From Spirosoma terrae (GTDB taxonomy: Bacteria; Bacteroidota; Bacteroidia; Cytophagales; Spirosomataceae), in the NCBI RefSeq assembly GCF_010435915.1, contig NZ_JAAFZH010000002.1, forward strand, positions 637,532-701,531: 64,000 bases of DNA, read 5' to 3'. This document shows, piece after piece, positions 27,071 through 35,352 of this stretch. Below the pieces are notes generated by a model. That model was not told the DNA's origin. It did no database searches and saw only the letters and a list, made by a program, of their open reading frames with translations. The position numbers and the translations under genes were made by a program. Each line of letters begins with the position of its first letter. Positions within the stretch are counted from its first letter, which is position 1.

Positions 27071-27946
27071 CTAGCATAGCTCAAACAGGAGCAGCACTTC
27101 GCCCCCCAACTCAATCTGATCGCCACTTTGGAGTGGGTAGCTCATGCCCGCAATATCGGCTCGTTCCGTCGAATCGTTCGAATGTATGATTTTCGTTTTA
27201 TTGCCTCCAGCCGGCAACCCACCTGGATCGACGAGGAGTGCGTATCGATTTTGAATCAGATCGTAGCGAATGGTCGCATGTGCCCGACTAACCGCCCCAT
27301 TGCCAGCACCTTTCTGCGGATCGAAACCAGGAGCGTCGTCATTTAAGATAACAATGTCATTGGTACGTACCCGACCCGATGCCGTTTGGGTTGTATGCCC
27401 GCGCCCAATACAGAACGTAGTCTTTTTAGTCGAATCGAGAATGTAGTCAGGCTGCTCCATCAGGCCGACCAGAGCCGAAACTTTGGCCAGAAGTGGTGAG
27501 CTATCCGGTTTTGCTTTATCGACAACGAATAAGCCCAGATTACCTTCCCGGTACGTAGCATCGGGCAATGCATCTGTAAAAAAGGCGTAGTCAAACTGCC
27601 AGTTCTTAGGTAACGTAATGTAATTGTCCGCCAGCTGACGAGTCAGTTCAGCCTGGAATTTGCCCGACTGATTTGTCCATAAGGCGACTCGATACAACTC
27701 TTCATCTTCAGGATTTGCACATAAAACAGACAACCGAAGCCCAATCGGAGCCGTGTCCGGCTCATTCTGATAGGCCCGAAGTTTACTAACAATAAACCGC
27801 ATGACCTGCTCGCGTAACTGCGCGGCTGGTGGCGGACCAGTTGGCGCTGATTTTGGCGTAGCTGGAACCGGTTCGCTTGGCTCATTAGACTGCTGTTCCG
27901 CTGGAGTAAACCCGAATAAATTTTTGACTTTTTCTAGTAGGCTCAT
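27071..27946 (-). CDS. FHA-domain protein closing the kinase/cell-wall cluster
   Basis: This 291-residue cytoplasmic protein has a C-terminal FHA domain that should bind phosphothreonine peptides. The motifs are FCIGRGHTT (about 178-186), AVSRAHATI (about 218-226, the pThr-contacting Ser and the conserved His) and GGNKTKI (about 247-253). The N-terminal 45 residues are a Pro/Ser/Glu linker. The middle (about 45-170) is a domain I cannot name, possibly analogous to the N-terminal domain of actinobacterial FhaA. It is the last gene of the leftward block, 119 bases after the RodA-PBP fusion, with a fold-back repeat in the gap. A likely role is to recruit a partner phosphorylated by the two kinases upstream. 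Confidence 0.85.
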   Translation of the reverse strand: MSLLEKVKNLFGFTPAEQQSNEPSEPVPATPKSAPTGPPPAAQLREQVMRFIVSKLRAYQNEPDTAPIGLRLSVLCANPEDEELYRVALWTNQSGKFQAELTRQLADNYITLPKNWQFDYAFFTDALPDATYREGNLGLFVVDKAKPDSSPLLAKVSALVGLMEQPDYILDSTKKTTFCIGRGHTTQTASGRVRTNDIVILNDDAPGFDPQKGAGNGAVSRAHATIRYDLIQNRYALLVDPGGLPAGGNKTKIIHSNDSTERADIAGMSYPLQSGDQIELGGEVLLLFELC

Positions 27947-27961
27947 AGTATGTTAGTTTTT

Positions 27962-28064
27962 GTAGCGTGGACGTCCCGTCCGCGTAGCCGTAGGCTAATA
28001 ATGGAGTTAGTGATTTGCCTATGTAACTTAGCCTGCGGCTACGCGGACAAAATGTCCACGCTAC
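27962..28064. repeat. Fold-back repeat with 37-bp arms
   Basis: The arms 27962-27998 and 28028-28064 are complementary with about five mismatches, starting GTAGCGTGGAC and ending GTCCACGCTAC, around a 29-base loop. The element fills the gap between the RodA-PBP fusion and the FHA gene. A diverged relative lies at 20393-20473. Confidence 0.88.
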
Positions 28065-28065
28065 G

Positions 28066-31000
28066 TTAAAAGCTTCCCAAATAGTTACGCTGTTTTAAAA
28101 TAGGGGCCACTACGGTATTGGCCAGGTTGACCGCATCGGCGGAGGATTCGCCCAACTCGATACGTACCGTAACCACCGTAGGCGACCGCCCGTCGGGTGT
28201 AGGGGCGAAAAATACGTACCAGCCGTCGTTTCGCTGAACACCCTGCACAATACGTTCGGGCGTACCCGTTTTCCCTGCTACCCGCGCATCACTGATCTTA
28301 CTACGTCCCGCCGATGGATTCGATTGTTCAATCATAAATTCTTCTAACTGTTCCGCATAATCTGCCCGACGTGCTACGTTCTTTCCAGCACTGATAGCCC
28401 GCGATTTCCCTGCCTTATCCAGTACGTAGCGCGACGGTTGTAAGATGCCCTGATTGGCAATGGAACCTGCCATCCGGGCCATTGATACGGGAGTCGCCGT
28501 TAACTGACCTTGTCCCCAGGCCAACCCCGAAAACTCACTCCGATAGCGTCTTGGATATTGCGTGCTTTGATACAATTTCCGACGTACCACAAAGGAGGAG
28601 TCGCGCCAGTGTTGCCGAATCTTGCTACGTTCGTCGTCGGTATGCGTATCCGAAAACGAGTAGCCGCCGATCAAATCGACGTTCATGCCCGTGGCTAAAT
28701 AAAGATCGGCCAGTTCATTATCCAGATTATTATCATTGGCCGTTCGGATAAAATAGACGTTGCTCGACCGAACAATTGCCTTTCGCATATCGACCGATTC
28801 TCCGCAGGGCTCCGATTCCCGCGCACCGCGTCGGATAATTTCCTGACACGAAATTGGATAGCTAACTGACGACGCCGACGAGCCCAGTTTATTAAAGGCT
28901 GCCATTGCCGTCAAAATTTTAGCCGTGGAACCGGGCGCTGTTGCGTACGTCATGCCCAGATCCCGTTCGGTTACCAGATACGGTAATTTGAGCCGATCCC
29001 GATCGGATAAGAGCATAACTTCGGGCGTTTTGAGATTGGGTAATGGGTGAACCGCCGACGCCAGTACGTCTCCCGACTTCGCATCCAATACCACTACCGA
29101 AAGGCGTTTGTTATTGTATTCAGATTGGGCCAACCCCTTCTGTAACGCAACTTGCAGTTCGGCATTGATGCTCAGCTTAATATCCCGGTTCTGGGCTTTG
29201 CGGTCGGCCACTTCACGGCTATCGATTCCGGCCCGTAAGGCTGGAGCCAACTCGCTATAATCGTAGGCAGTGAGTGTACGCGTTTGCTGAACCGTTGGGC
29301 TGAAGCGGTCGGCCTGGTAGTCGGTAGCAACAAGAGTCGTTTTTCTCGGGCGGCTATTAAATCCACGTAACTCGCTGAAATGAGTAGCCTCGGCGTAATA
29401 GCCGTTGCTTTGTCCCCAGAAAAGTTGCGTATTCAGATCGCCCGTCCAGAAAAATAAATGGTCACCAAACGGGTAATACCGTTGCAGTCGTTTCTGCGTG
29501 AGGGTTTGAAGTTGGTCCGATTTCAGGCCACTTTGCCGAAGCCGCGTTGATTGTTGTTTAACCTGTTCGGGCGAACTGGTTGCCAGTACCAGACCGTTGC
29601 GGTCATAAACAGTTCCTGCCGCCAGCACACGAGTCAGCCGCTCGATTCGGGGATTGTAGCTGTACACAGGATCGCCATTGCGGGTCACTACCCGAGCCGG
29701 GCGAACTATATACTCATTACCCCGCCAGCCGATAATCGGTAATAAACGACCGATTAGAACCAATACACCAATCAAAAACCCGGCAATACCGGCCATCAGC
29801 ACTACGTCGTAATGCTTCTCCAAATATTGACGTTGCTCAATCTGCCCCGGTCGATGCGCTACGCTAAACACTGCGCCCATCGCCATTAAATTGACAATTA
29901 GCGAAATCTTGCCGTAACTCAGAAATGGTACGCTAATGCCTGTCAGGGGGAGCAAGCCAATGGAGCCGCCAGCAATGATCAAGAATTGAACACCCGTGGC
30001 AATGGCAATACCAGCCACGAGGAAGAAACTAAAGGGCTGACCGGCTCGTCGGGCATGCAATAAGATTCGGTGTAGTAGTATGCCCATCAGCAGAAATACG
30101 GCCACTACGCCCAAGCCACCCAGCCCTTCGCCCACACTCGGCAGAATCATATCGGTATGGGCGGCTGGCATGGCACTCGCAAAGCCCTTTCCCAATCCCT
30201 GACCCGTCCAGCCACCAGATGATAATGCCCAGAAACTGTGTGCCAGATGATCACCTCCATACACGTCGTTATTCCAGGGGTTGAGCCACATTGCTTTCCG
30301 GTCGGCAAGGCGACTTCCTACAAAGGGCAACTGATCCCCAAACGAGAACATCGCCATCACCAGAAGAAGTAAGACAGGCGCTTCGGTCAATAAGGCGGCC
30401 CAACCCAATTTTGTCCGCGAACGCGCTTCGCCCTGCCAGTACATATACCCGATTAGCACAACTAAACTGAGCAACGTAGCAGCCCAACCCGGTAGTAACC
30501 AGAGCGCTATGCCATAGCCAAGCCCCGTTGCCAGCGTTAGGGGCAGGTTCCCGCGAGCAATGCTATAAAACAGCAGAAACGTAAAGCAGACGACCAGAGC
30601 CGGACCCATATCGCCCAGCAAGAGATAGAGCAACATAAGCAACCCTGCTCCGGCCAATGCGCCCAAACTCACCCTAAACCGCCAGCGCAGATCGGGTAGT
30701 TGGCGAATCTGTTGTTCATTGGCGGCAAAGAATCCAGCAAAGAAGATCAGCAGCAGGTATTTGGTGATTTCGCTGGGTTGAAACGTCAGACCCAATATCG
30801 ACAGGTTCACTCGTACACCACTCCCTTCCGGCCCCGAACCGATGAGCAATGTCAACGTAGCGAGGCCAACCGCGAGCACCAGCCACGTCCAGCCCGACAG
30901 CCGTACGGAAGACCGGTTTCGGAACGTAACAAGCCAGTCGTAGCGCCAATCCGCGTAAAATCGCCCAATGTTTAGCTGGGATAAAATCGTCATGCCAGCC

Positions 31001-32046
31001 AGACCTATCGCTATGCCCTGTACTGTTTGCCAGGCGTAAAGCATATCCTGCAACGGGTCCTGAATGGCTAAAAGCGTCAGTACCGATATACCCGTCAGCA
31101 GCATCAGAATGGGCAATAACAACGGGTCGGGTTGAAAGCGTCGAATATCCCAAAAGCCCTGCACTAGCCAGAATAGGAGTATAAACAACACAACAATTGC
31201 CCAGAACTGCGCCGTAAAGGCGGTTGGTGTTCGAACCGTAAACGCATGGTCGTTTTTGAGCTGTCCATAAACGGTTGAGCCAATAAGACGCAGTTGATGC
31301 CGACGAGCGGTGAACGTATAGGACTGGTCACTGGTTAAATGGCTCGTCCCTCGGCGACTCCCAAATTCAAATCCGGGCTTCAGTGGAATGACACTATAGC
31401 CTGAACGTTCCGTCAAACCCGTAAAAGAGAATCGGCCATCAGCATCCGTTCGGGCGTACGTGAACCGGTCTGGCAACGTATCGGGTTGGGCGGTGGCGGG
31501 ATGGCGCTTTAGCTGAACCAATACGCCTGCCATCGGTTTTTCGTCGTGCATAACCCGCCCCGATATTGACTCTGACCCACTTCCTGCGTTAACGGTAGCG
31601 GGGTATGCTTTGGGATTGTTTAATTCACGAACATACAGCACCGAATCGAAGCCCATTTGCTGACGCGATACCTGCAAGCGACTCTGAAAATCGGTACCGC
31701 CAACCCGACTACGCCAGGGAACAGGAGCCAGCACTGAAAATAACCGTTTGTTTAGGCTTCCCAGATTATCGGGCGAGCCATTTTGCCGAAGCTTCACAGC
31801 CAGCGAATCGGCAATGAATACCCGATCTTTCAGGTCGCTGTAGTAGTTGCCAGTGTTGAGAATCTGCTGGATCGACGCCGATTTTAGTCCTGCTTCAAGT
31901 GTTAACGCCTGCCCGCTGGATAAGGCTTCTTTAGTCTGGTTCAGCGCAGGAGACAAGTTCATATACAACCGCCCAAACAGTAGAAGCAGAATTACCGATG
32001 CGCCCAGCAAATAAAAACGCCCGGAAGGGCCAGAGGATATAGTCAT
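28066..32046 (-). CDS. RodA/FtsW glycosyltransferase fused to a penicillin-binding transpeptidase
   Basis: This 1326-residue protein joins two enzymes of peptidoglycan synthesis. After one membrane helix (about 11-29) and a periplasmic region with a carboxypeptidase-regulatory-like fold (about 160-245, ISGRVMHDEKPMAGV, DADGRFSFTGL) comes a SEDS polymerase (about 275-735). Its motifs are GLTFQPSEITK (419-429), GDMGPALVV (478-486), HTDMI with the essential Asp632, and ISVPFLSYG (704-712). A further helix (about 748-768) leads to a class B PBP. The PBP has a dimer-type segment GTVYDRNGLVLA and all three active-site motifs: STAK (Ser1040-Lys1043), SSN (1094-1096) and KTG (1259-1261). Both halves look intact, so one chain should polymerise glycan and cross-link it. 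The neighbours are kinases, a phosphatase and FHA proteins. Confidence 0.95.
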   Translation of the reverse strand: MTISSGPSGRFYLLGASVILLLLFGRLYMNLSPALNQTKEALSSGQALTLEAGLKSASIQQILNTGNYYSDLKDRVFIADSLAVKLRQNGSPDNLGSLNKRLFSVLAPVPWRSRVGGTDFQSRLQVSRQQMGFDSVLYVRELNNPKAYPATVNAGSGSESISGRVMHDEKPMAGVLVQLKRHPATAQPDTLPDRFTYARTDADGRFSFTGLTERSGYSVIPLKPGFEFGSRRGTSHLTSDQSYTFTARRHQLRLIGSTVYGQLKNDHAFTVRTPTAFTAQFWAIVVLFILLFWLVQGFWDIRRFQPDPLLLPILMLLTGISVLTLLAIQDPLQDMLYAWQTVQGIAIGLAGMTILSQLNIGRFYADWRYDWLVTFRNRSSVRLSGWTWLVLAVGLATLTLLIGSGPEGSGVRVNLSILGLTFQPSEITKYLLLIFFAGFFAANEQQIRQLPDLRWRFRVSLGALAGAGLLMLLYLLLGDMGPALVVCFTFLLFYSIARGNLPLTLATGLGYGIALWLLPGWAATLLSLVVLIGYMYWQGEARSRTKLGWAALLTEAPVLLLLVMAMFSFGDQLPFVGSRLADRKAMWLNPWNNDVYGGDHLAHSFWALSSGGWTGQGLGKGFASAMPAAHTDMILPSVGEGLGGLGVVAVFLLMGILLHRILLHARRAGQPFSFFLVAGIAIATGVQFLIIAGGSIGLLPLTGISVPFLSYGKISLIVNLMAMGAVFSVAHRPGQIEQRQYLEKHYDVVLMAGIAGFLIGVLVLIGRLLPIIGWRGNEYIVRPARVVTRNGDPVYSYNPRIERLTRVLAAGTVYDRNGLVLATSSPEQVKQQSTRLRQSGLKSDQLQTLTQKRLQRYYPFGDHLFFWTGDLNTQLFWGQSNGYYAEATHFSELRGFNSRPRKTTLVATDYQADRFSPTVQQTRTLTAYDYSELAPALRAGIDSREVADRKAQNRDIKLSINAELQVALQKGLAQSEYNNKRLSVVVLDAKSGDVLASAVHPLPNLKTPEVMLLSDRDRLKLPYLVTERDLGMTYATAPGSTAKILTAMAAFNKLGSSASSVSYPISCQEIIRRGARESEPCGESVDMRKAIVRSSNVYFIRTANDNNLDNELADLYLATGMNVDLIGGYSFSDTHTDDERSKIRQHWRDSSFVVRRKLYQSTQYPRRYRSEFSGLAWGQGQLTATPVSMARMAGSIANQGILQPSRYVLDKAGKSRAISAGKNVARRADYAEQLEEFMIEQSNPSAGRSKISDARVAGKTGTPERIVQGVQRNDGWYVFFAPTPDGRSPTVVTVRIELGESSADAVNLANTVVAPILKQRNYLGSF

Positions 32047-32084
32047 GTTGTGATGGTGGTAATCGTAGACACCTGCATTCCTCT

Positions 32085-32360
32085 ATTGATTTGAAGAAAT
32101 TAATTGGGAAGCGCAATCAATCCATTTTCCTATGCGACCACCCCCAACCCCCGGAACGCCGGACCGCTCCTAAAACAGGAGGGGGCTCTCTCAAAGACAC
32201 TTGTTGGTCGTTTATTCTGAACTAGAATAGGGGAGCAATTATGTCCCGGCATAGCCCCCTCCTATTTTAGGAGGGGCCGGGCCAGCGTGCTGGTTGGGGG
32301 TGGTAAAAAGGTACCCAGACGATCAGCGACCTATTAGGCGATTATTTTCTTCAAATCAAT
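32085..32360. mobile_element. 276-bp nested inverted-repeat element (MITE-like)
   Basis: Perfect 15-bp terminal inverted repeats, ATTGATTTGAAGAAA (32085-32099) and its complement (32346-32360), enclose inner arms ACCACCCCCAAC (32137-32148) and GTTGGGGGTGGT (32293-32304). Between them lie two copies of a CCTCCTAAAA-type palindrome. There is no coding capacity, and no target duplication is obvious. It separates the kinase gene from the RodA-PBP fusion. It could be a non-autonomous mobile element or a stacked set of dispersed repeats. Confidence 0.7.
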
Positions 32361-32388
32361 TAGAAACTACGGTAAATGCTGGTATTAG

Positions 32389-33669
32389 TTAAAACGTCCG
32401 TGTTGAATCAACGACTGCTTTCGATGAATCAGGTACGGCTGGTGGCGGTTCGGGTACGACCTCCAGATTGCTTTCGGTTGTGGTCGAATCCGTTGGGCTC
32501 TCAATTATGTAGCCTGATGAAGCGTCCGTCGTATCCTCAGGCATTGTGTCGATCGCCGACGTATCAGATGCTGTGTATGTCGAATCTGCTACAATTGGGG
32601 ATTTAGTAGTGGCTTCATCCTGACGCATTTTGTACAGAATTGCCAGCCCGATGAGTAACGTCACGATAAAGAAAGCCAGGCCAACAGCCCATCCATTTGA
32701 GCGACGCTCAGGTTCATCATCAGCGATTGGTTCTACCGGTGCTGCTGGCTGGGGCACTTGTATCGGGGCCGCCATCGTGCGCGACGTAGCAGGTGCCCGT
32801 CGATCCGTAGCCCGATTCGGCTGCAACTCTTCAACATGGGCCTGTTTTAGCAACAACACGAATTCGTTGACGTCGCTCAGCCGTTCGGACGGATTTTTGG
32901 CTAATGCCCATTCCAGAATGGTGTCCAGACTCGGCGGAAGATACTGGCCGGAAGGAAGGCGTAAAGCCGGTGGCGGGGTTCGCAGAACATGACCCATAAA
33001 CGTAGCAATTCCAGCACTGTCGATCATCGAGAACGGTACCCTGCCCGACAGGCATTCGTACAACACAACGCCCAGCGAATAATAATCCGTAGCCTTATCA
33101 ACACCCCGTGGATTATCGAACTGCTCCGGCGACGCGTATTCGTAAGTCATCAGCGATTGGCCCGTCATCGTTTGCGATTGTTCACGCAGGCGGGCCACCC
33201 CGAAATCGGTCAGCAGAAAATGGATTTCGCCACTGGGCAAGGGACGATACAGTATATTTTCTGGCTTGATATCGCGGTGAATAATGCCGCGCGTATGAAT
33301 CGCCTTAAAGGCTTCGGCCATCTGCAATCCCAGCCGAATTGTATTGGATACGTCCAGATAGCCCTGTTCGCCGAGAAGTGTGCGCAGATTTCCGCCCTCC
33401 ACCCATTCCATCACAATAAACGGCATGGGCATATCCAATTGTACTTCTCGAACAAGTACTACGTTCGGATGCTGAATGTCGGTCATTAACTGCGATTCGA
33501 GACGAAACCGACGTAGCGTATCCGCGTCGGTATTGACCGTGAAGTGCTTAATCGCCACTAAATCGCCGGTTGCCAGATGACGTGCCTTCAGCACACGGGC
33601 GTTTGACCGACCCAGTTCGCCGATGATTTCGTAACCCGGAAAATACGTATTGACACTAACAGTTGGCAT
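32389..33669 (-). CDS. Transmembrane Ser/Thr protein kinase (first of two)
   Basis: This 426-residue PknB-type kinase has a cytoplasmic kinase domain (about 10-280), a Pro-rich linker, one membrane helix (about 326-346) and an extracytoplasmic tail of about 80 residues rich in Thr, Ser, Asp and Pro. The catalytic set is complete: Lys41 in VAIKHF, HRDIKPEN (131-138) and DFG (155-157), plus the APE-like SPEQ. The nucleotide loop reads GELGRSNARV, so the third Gly of GxGxxG is replaced. The ATG at 33669 is chosen over a TTG six bases upstream. It is closely similar to the next kinase, with identical spacing through residue 180, which points to tandem duplication. The tail has no PASTA repeats. 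Confidence 0.93.
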   Translation of the reverse strand: MPTVSVNTYFPGYEIIGELGRSNARVLKARHLATGDLVAIKHFTVNTDADTLRRFRLESQLMTDIQHPNVVLVREVQLDMPMPFIVMEWVEGGNLRTLLGEQGYLDVSNTIRLGLQMAEAFKAIHTRGIIHRDIKPENILYRPLPSGEIHFLLTDFGVARLREQSQTMTGQSLMTYEYASPEQFDNPRGVDKATDYYSLGVVLYECLSGRVPFSMIDSAGIATFMGHVLRTPPPALRLPSGQYLPPSLDTILEWALAKNPSERLSDVNEFVLLLKQAHVEELQPNRATDRRAPATSRTMAAPIQVPQPAAPVEPIADDEPERRSNGWAVGLAFFIVTLLIGLAILYKMRQDEATTKSPIVADSTYTASDTSAIDTMPEDTTDASSGYIIESPTDSTTTESNLEVVPEPPPAVPDSSKAVVDSTRTF

Positions 33670-33807
33670 GGTCAATTAATGTAACGAGTCTGTTATGAAA
33701 CCGCACGAGCGGCCCCGGCAGATTATTATGATCGTTAAGATTGTCAACACTAGTTGTAGAAAACCAAAAAATCATAATTCATCTTATTAATCATAAAAAT
33801 CTGTGTT
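33670..33807. other. AT-rich spacer between the two kinase genes
   Basis: The 138-base gap carries AATCATA words at 33768-33774 and 33790-33796 and no gene. It could hold a promoter for the downstream kinase, although no perfect TAnnTTTG box was found. Confidence 0.5.
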
Positions 33808-35352
33808 CTATTGTGTTGAGTCAGCAGCCATCAGCGAGTCCAGCGGTTGGGCAAACTGATGTTCGACAATTTTGTACGTAACTTTAGTACCGCGATCGCT
33901 ATTGGGAGCAGTTTCAATTAACGACGAATTGGGCCCGACATTACTGAAATTTACCTTTTCTGATTTGTAAAGACCTCCGTTTTCCTTGTAATAGTTCACC
34001 TTAACCCCAACCGACGAAAAGGTGATCTGACTCGGATTTGTCAGTTGAAGCTGTACGTTTTTTATTCCACCGAATAAGCCTACCCGGTAATCATTCACCT
34101 TAACCGTTAGCCCCTTAACTGCAGCAAGCGCTTCCAGTCTGAGTTGTTCCTGTCGTACGGCTTCCACTTCTTCCTGTTGCCGACGTATTGTTTCTTCGTT
34201 ATTATTACTCCCACCAGACGTATCAGGAATGGTAGTAGACGTATCAGAAATCGTTGTACGAGAGCTGGATTTTGGTTTGAGAACAACGTAGTACAGGCCA
34301 ACGATACCTAAAAAAATAGCCAGTGCAAGGGCCGCCCATTTTAATCCACCCGATATCGGCCGACGAGGTGCGGATCTTGGCAAAGGCTTCGCTTCGGCTA
34401 CCGTATTGTTTGCTACGTCAACCGCTTTTGGGACAGGCTCAGGGGTGATGGCTAGCTTTATTGAGGCCGAACTTGCAGGCCGTGAAAAACTAGTGCGATT
34501 GGTTTGTAGATGAGCTAGTTCGGCTTGCTTGAGTAGCCAGGTCAATTCATCAGGGTCGCTCAGTCGCTCGGTTGCTTTCTTTTGCAATAATCCGCGCAGT
34601 AAATCCGTAAATGGGCTAAGTGTCTGGTCATTGCTGGAAATCGTCAGCGCGGGCGGTGCTTCGTTCAGCACTTTATTCATGAACGTAACGATTCCCGAAT
34701 GATCGTCCAACGCAAACGGTACGCTTCCGTGCAGGCACTCATACAGAACCACGCCCAATGAGTAGTAATCCGTTGCAGTGCCAACATTCCGAGGATCATT
34801 GAACTGCTCCGGCGACGCATATTCATAAGTCATCAGCGACTGCCCCGTCAACGTAGTCGATTGCTCGTGCAAGCGAGCCACGCCAAAATCAGTCAGCAGA
34901 AAATGGAGTTCACCGCTTGGCAAAGGACGATACAGAATATTCTCCGGCTTGATATCGCGGTGAACAATGCCTTGCGGATGAATCGCTTTAAAGGCACTGG
35001 CCATTTGCAACCCTAACCGACTAACCGTCGATACGTCTTGCGCGCCCTGACTGTCGATGAGTTGCTTTAGGCTGCCTCCTTCAATCAGTTCCATGACAAT
35101 GTAAGGCAACTCCGCTTCGAGCTGAACCTCCCGTACCTTTACGATATTAGGATGGACAATGCTAGTCATAATCGCTGATTCCCGCTCAAAACGACGTAGC
35201 GTTTCGGCATCGGTGTTAAGAGCAAAGTGCTTTATAGCCACCAGATCGCCCGTTGCGAGGTGACGTGCTTTCAGGATACGCGCATTGCTACGTCCTAATT
35301 CACTGAGCACTTCGTACCCCGGAAACCGTGTATCAAATCGAATTGTGGACAT
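33808..35352 (-). CDS. Transmembrane Ser/Thr protein kinase (second of two)
   Basis: This 514-residue PknB-type kinase parallels its neighbour: Lys41 in VAIKHF, HRDIKPEN (131-138), DFG (155-157) and the same altered loop SELGRSNARI. A linker and a membrane helix (about 336-358) lead to an extracytoplasmic part with a short charged coiled coil (about 385-412) and a beta-rich domain (about 413-500). That domain is unlike the tail of the first kinase and may sense a different signal. Its ATG overlaps the stop of the phosphatase gene (TAATG), so translation is probably coupled. The kinase, phosphatase and FHA genes together suggest a closed phosphorylation circuit. Confidence 0.93.
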   Translation of the reverse strand: MSTIRFDTRFPGYEVLSELGRSNARILKARHLATGDLVAIKHFALNTDAETLRRFERESAIMTSIVHPNIVKVREVQLEAELPYIVMELIEGGSLKQLIDSQGAQDVSTVSRLGLQMASAFKAIHPQGIVHRDIKPENILYRPLPSGELHFLLTDFGVARLHEQSTTLTGQSLMTYEYASPEQFNDPRNVGTATDYYSLGVVLYECLHGSVPFALDDHSGIVTFMNKVLNEAPPALTISSNDQTLSPFTDLLRGLLQKKATERLSDPDELTWLLKQAELAHLQTNRTSFSRPASSASIKLAITPEPVPKAVDVANNTVAEAKPLPRSAPRRPISGGLKWAALALAIFLGIVGLYYVVLKPKSSSRTTISDTSTTIPDTSGGSNNNEETIRRQQEEVEAVRQEQLRLEALAAVKGLTVKVNDYRVGLFGGIKNVQLQLTNPSQITFSSVGVKVNYYKENGGLYKSEKVNFSNVGPNSSLIETAPNSDRGTKVTYKIVEHQFAQPLDSLMAADSTQ

